A stretch of DNA of 64,000 nt, taken from positions 93,402 to 157,401 of the forward strand of contig WSYB01000007.1 of assembly GCA_009773645.1 (NCBI GenBank). Reading direction: 5' to 3'. The stretch's first letter is position 1; the number at the start of each line of letters is the position of its first letter. This DNA is from Geobacteraceae bacterium. GTDB lineage: Bacteria > Desulfobacterota > Desulfuromonadia > Geobacterales > Geobacteraceae. Both the position numbers and the translations under genes were made by a program. Positions 61,935 through 64,000 of the stretch are shown here, one piece after another. The notes beneath the pieces are model-generated. The model had not been told where the DNA came from. It saw only the letters and a program-made list of their open reading frames with translations, and searched no databases.

Positions 61935-62482
61935 AAAAGGCAGTAATTGCTTTACTGTCAATGTCGTTATGCGGGTGCGCCGCATTTTCCTCCTTCGAAC
62001 CCGGATCGTCGTATTGCGAAGTCGCCGCCGAAGACCTCCTGCAAGCCAATCATACGGCTGTAGATCAATTGCTGGCTTCCATGCTCCCCAACAAAGGATT
62101 CATTAAGAGTCAGCCCATTATTGTAGCCACCCTGGTAAACATCGACGACCTGACAAGCTCCCGGCTGGGAAGAGTTCTTTCAGAACAGATCGGGACGAAG
62201 CTTACCAAAAGCGGCTATTCGGTAATCGAACTTAAACTGCGCGGGAACATTTTTGTGAAACAGTCGGAAGGTGAATTCCTGCTGTCCCGGGAAGTCAAGG
62301 ATATAAGCCTCAACCACAAGGCACAGGCGGTGGTTGTCGGCACGTACGCCGAATCCCGCGGATATGTCTACGTAACCGTAAAGATCGTCAGCGCAAACGA
62401 CAATCAGACGATCGCCGCCCATGATTATGCGCTGCCGCTCGATGCAAATATCCGCTCGTTACTCTGGACAGCCGGGAAATGA
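61931..62482 (+). CDS. FlgO-like outer-membrane lipoprotein
   Basis: 183 residues. Lipobox LSLCGC... begins the mature protein; then IIVATLVNIDDLTSSRLGRV, EQIGTKLTKSGYSVIELKLR and QAVVVGTYAESRGYVYVTVK match the FlgO domain, which in Vibrio supports the flagellar outer ring. No flagellar genes are near, so a general outer-membrane role is possible. The ATG at 61931 overlaps the stop of the lipoprotein gene before it; an in-frame ATG at 61913 would reduce the signal peptide fit. Confidence 0.75.
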   Translation: MKKAVIALLSMSLCGCAAFSSFEPGSSYCEVAAEDLLQANHTAVDQLLASMLPNKGFIKSQPIIVATLVNIDDLTSSRLGRVLSEQIGTKLTKSGYSVIELKLRGNIFVKQSEGEFLLSREVKDISLNHKAQAVVVGTYAESRGYVYVTVKIVSANDNQTIAAHDYALPLDANIRSLLWTAGK

Positions 62483-62528
62483 CAGAAGGGGATCATTATC
62501 TTTCAGGAACAGGAGAAAGGCGGTTAGA

Positions 62529-63182
62529 ATGAAAATAACGTGGTCATTGCTATTAGTGCTCTCTTTCCCACTGGTGTTGAGTCCGATATCGGCTTACGCT
62601 GCCGATGCCGGTTACGTCGCAATGAAAGCCGGGGTCTTCCTCCCAAACGGCAAAAGTGAAAGCGTTGACAGGAAAGATAACGGGTTCGGTGATCTCGACT
62701 CCGGTTACAACGTGGAACTGGCAGTGGGTTTCAAGCCCGAGTCGTATGCGGCGGTGGAGCTGGGAACCGGTGTGTACAGCGCTTCAGGCAAAAGAAGCGG
62801 CGTAGGAAGCAGTGCCGACCTGACCGCATACGGGGTGCCGGTGACGGTCACTGCCAAGGGACTTCTCGATCTCGAAAAGTGGGAATTATTCGCTGGGGCC
62901 GGGGTTGGTTACTACTTTGGCTTTGTCGACCAGCGGACGGACACGGCGGCGGGAAATTCGGTCATGAGCAGGGATGAAAGCTCCCATGGCGGCGCGCTGG
63001 GCTACCACGTTGTCGCAGGGGCCGACTACAGGATATCCCGACAGATGGCGGCCGGTGTCGATTTTAAATGGTTCTCCGCCAGGCCGGAGCTGGAATTCAC
63101 CGATGCAGCAGGGACCAAAGTCAAGTCAAAGTGGGAAATCGGCGGATCTGTGCTCAATGTTGGGGTTAAGTATATGTTCTGA
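62529..63182 (+). CDS. Outer-membrane beta-barrel protein, OmpW/porin-like
   Basis: 217 residues. Signal peptide to about residue 25 (LVLSPISAYA), then alternating strands (GYVAMKAGVFLPNGKS, GYNVELAVGFKPESYAAVEL, WELFAGAGVGYYFGFV) and a terminal phenylalanine (VGVKYMF) for Bam recognition. Eight strands fit. Small barrels of this kind carry small molecules or anchor lipoproteins. Encoded 46 bases after the FlgO-like gene, probably in one operon with the two lipoproteins. Confidence 0.8.
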   Translation: MKITWSLLLVLSFPLVLSPISAYAADAGYVAMKAGVFLPNGKSESVDRKDNGFGDLDSGYNVELAVGFKPESYAAVELGTGVYSASGKRSGVGSSADLTAYGVPVTVTAKGLLDLEKWELFAGAGVGYYFGFVDQRTDTAAGNSVMSRDESSHGGALGYHVVAGADYRISRQMAAGVDFKWFSARPELEFTDAAGTKVKSKWEIGGSVLNVGVKYMF

Positions 63183-63258
63183 TTACCTGTTTATTTCAAA
63201 TAACCGTTCCACGTTACCCACTCTCGTGTCTTTGGCAAATAGATTTCTTCTGCAGTTG

Positions 63259-63282
63259 CTAGCGTATTACTAGCGTATTACT
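63259..63282. repeat. Tandem 11-bp repeat CTAGCGTATTA
   Basis: Two perfect copies in a row. The minus-strand stop codon of the Fn3 protein (TAG at 63270) is part of one copy, so the duplication put a second TAG after the first. Confidence 0.6.
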
Positions 63283-64000
63283 AAATTGTCAACGACCAAT
63301 GTTCCGGAAGTAACCTTCACAATTCCTTGGATGACTGTTGGTCCTGCCAGAGTCGTATATGACGAATCAAAAGCAGACCCTATGGTTAGAATAGTATCAA
63401 GTTTGTCCAGATCGACATTCTCAACAAAGGTCGTCTCCCAGGTATTCAGAACAACGGATGCCCCGTTCGGCATACCGGAAATTGCCGCAAATATTGTTGA
63501 GAAATAGAGAGCTGGTTGGGCGGCAACACTGATCTTAACTTTTGAAAGTATCCTCACGGCGCAGGTTGTACTGCCAGTAGTCCAGTCGCTGGCATCATAA
63601 CCACCCTTCTGCGCCTGCACCCGGTAGGTATACGTGCCGTCGGCAGTAACGGTGATGTTAGCGGAAGTGTTCATGCCGCTGTATACCTCGGTGAACGTCC
63701 CGCCATCCTTGCTCTGCTCAACTACATAGGTGGCGCCGCTGACGTCGCTTGCGCTCCAGGTGATCCAGAATGTGCCGGTGCTGTTGGTGGCGGGAACCGT
63801 CAGCGAAGCGGGTTTCCCGCAGGCAAGATGGACCACACAGCCGGTGCTGCCGGGGGTATAGCCGCTGGTGTCGTAATTGGTTTTCTGCGCCTTCACCCGG
63901 TAAGTGTATGTGCCGTTGGCGGTAACGGCGATGTTCGCGAAGGTATTCGTGCCGCTGTATACCTCGGTGAACGCCCCGCCGTCCTTGCTCTGCTCGACTA
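63270..64000 (-). CDS. Fn3-repeat surface protein, C-terminal part
   Basis: About 243 codons are visible; the 5' part lies beyond base 64000. At least two Fn3-like repeats of about 92 residues (TYVVEQSKDGGTFTEVYSGM; GTYTYRVQAQKGGYDASDW) with conserved cysteines are followed by a C-terminal beta domain (SGMPNGASVVLNTWETTFVE; SGTLVVDNLVIR). The repeats are near-identical at the DNA level, 276 bases apart, so they can recombine. A secreted adhesin-like protein is likely. Convergent with the barrel gene, 87 bases apart. Confidence 0.75.
   Translation of the reverse strand, partial: VEQSKDGGAFTEVYSGTNTFANIAVTANGTYTYRVKAQKTNYDTSGYTPGSTGCVVHLACGKPASLTVPATNSTGTFWITWSASDVSGATYVVEQSKDGGTFTEVYSGMNTSANITVTADGTYTYRVQAQKGGYDASDWTTGSTTCAVRILSKVKISVAAQPALYFSTIFAAISGMPNGASVVLNTWETTFVENVDLDKLDTILTIGSAFDSSYTTLAGPTVIQGIVKVTSGTLVVDNLVIR

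Overview
The window looks like a chromosome segment of a Geobacter-type bacterium (Desulfuromonadia; Geobacter/Geotalea are the best guesses). The reasons are a triheme cytochrome c7 beside a 12-heme c-type cytochrome, a B12-dependent ribonucleotide reductase, dockerin-bearing surface proteins, candidate sigma-54 promoters, and the order lysS-lolC-lolD-bamA-ompH-lpxD-fabZ-lpxA-gnnA-gnnB-lpxB-msbA. Species assignment is inference; no rRNA or tRNA gene was seen.

Layout. (1) 1-12754, minus strand: an outer-membrane biogenesis operon with lipoprotein export (LolC, LolD), barrel assembly (BamA, OmpH/Skp) and lipid A synthesis (LpxD, FabZ, LpxA, LpxB, MsbA). GnnA and GnnB sit between lpxA and lpxB and predict a diamino-sugar lipid A. 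(2) 13003-15974: HD-GYP protein, DoxX protein, cold-shock protein and a UDP-glucuronate epimerase. (3) 15003-29489, minus strand: nucleotide-sugar genes (epimerase, Uxs, Ugd), SPOR protein, ArgS, FtsB-like, KsgA, TsaD, PIN-PhoH, a lipoprotein, a cysteine desulfurase, a beta-helix lipoprotein and a GAF-GGDEF cyclase. (4) 29629-32561, plus strand: NrdJ with a promoter that carries two NrdR-box-like sites, then a YbaK protein. (5) About 32.7-39.3 kb: an accessory island with much decay. It holds a DNA methyltransferase beside an XcyI-type endonuclease gene whose catalytic lysine codon reads TAG, broken AlbA_2 and RAYT transposase fragments, a 23-bp hairpin repeat, a MazEF pair, a Phd antitoxin with a truncated toxin, and small enzymes. 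(6) 39.3-50.5 kb: MFS transporter, an acyltransferase-hydrolase fusion, a histidine kinase, a response regulator, Tag glycosylase, Dabb and CapA proteins. (7) 50.6-64 kb: secreted and electron-transfer functions, namely cytochromes c, oligoendopeptidase F, a 1671-residue beta-propeller/Ig/dockerin protein next to a lipoprotein with a cohesin-like C-terminus, two small lipoproteins, an outer-membrane barrel, and the end of an Fn3-repeat surface protein.

A striking feature of the first 30 kb is that nearly every larger gap between co-directional genes holds a hairpin-like element built from degenerate 7-12 nt tandem units in several sequence families. Several of these elements run into the neighbouring stop codons and supply the last residues of GnnB, FtsB, KsgA and Tag. 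This, the endonuclease broken at its catalytic lysine codon, and the adjacent dockerin/cohesin-like pair are the best candidates for follow-up.
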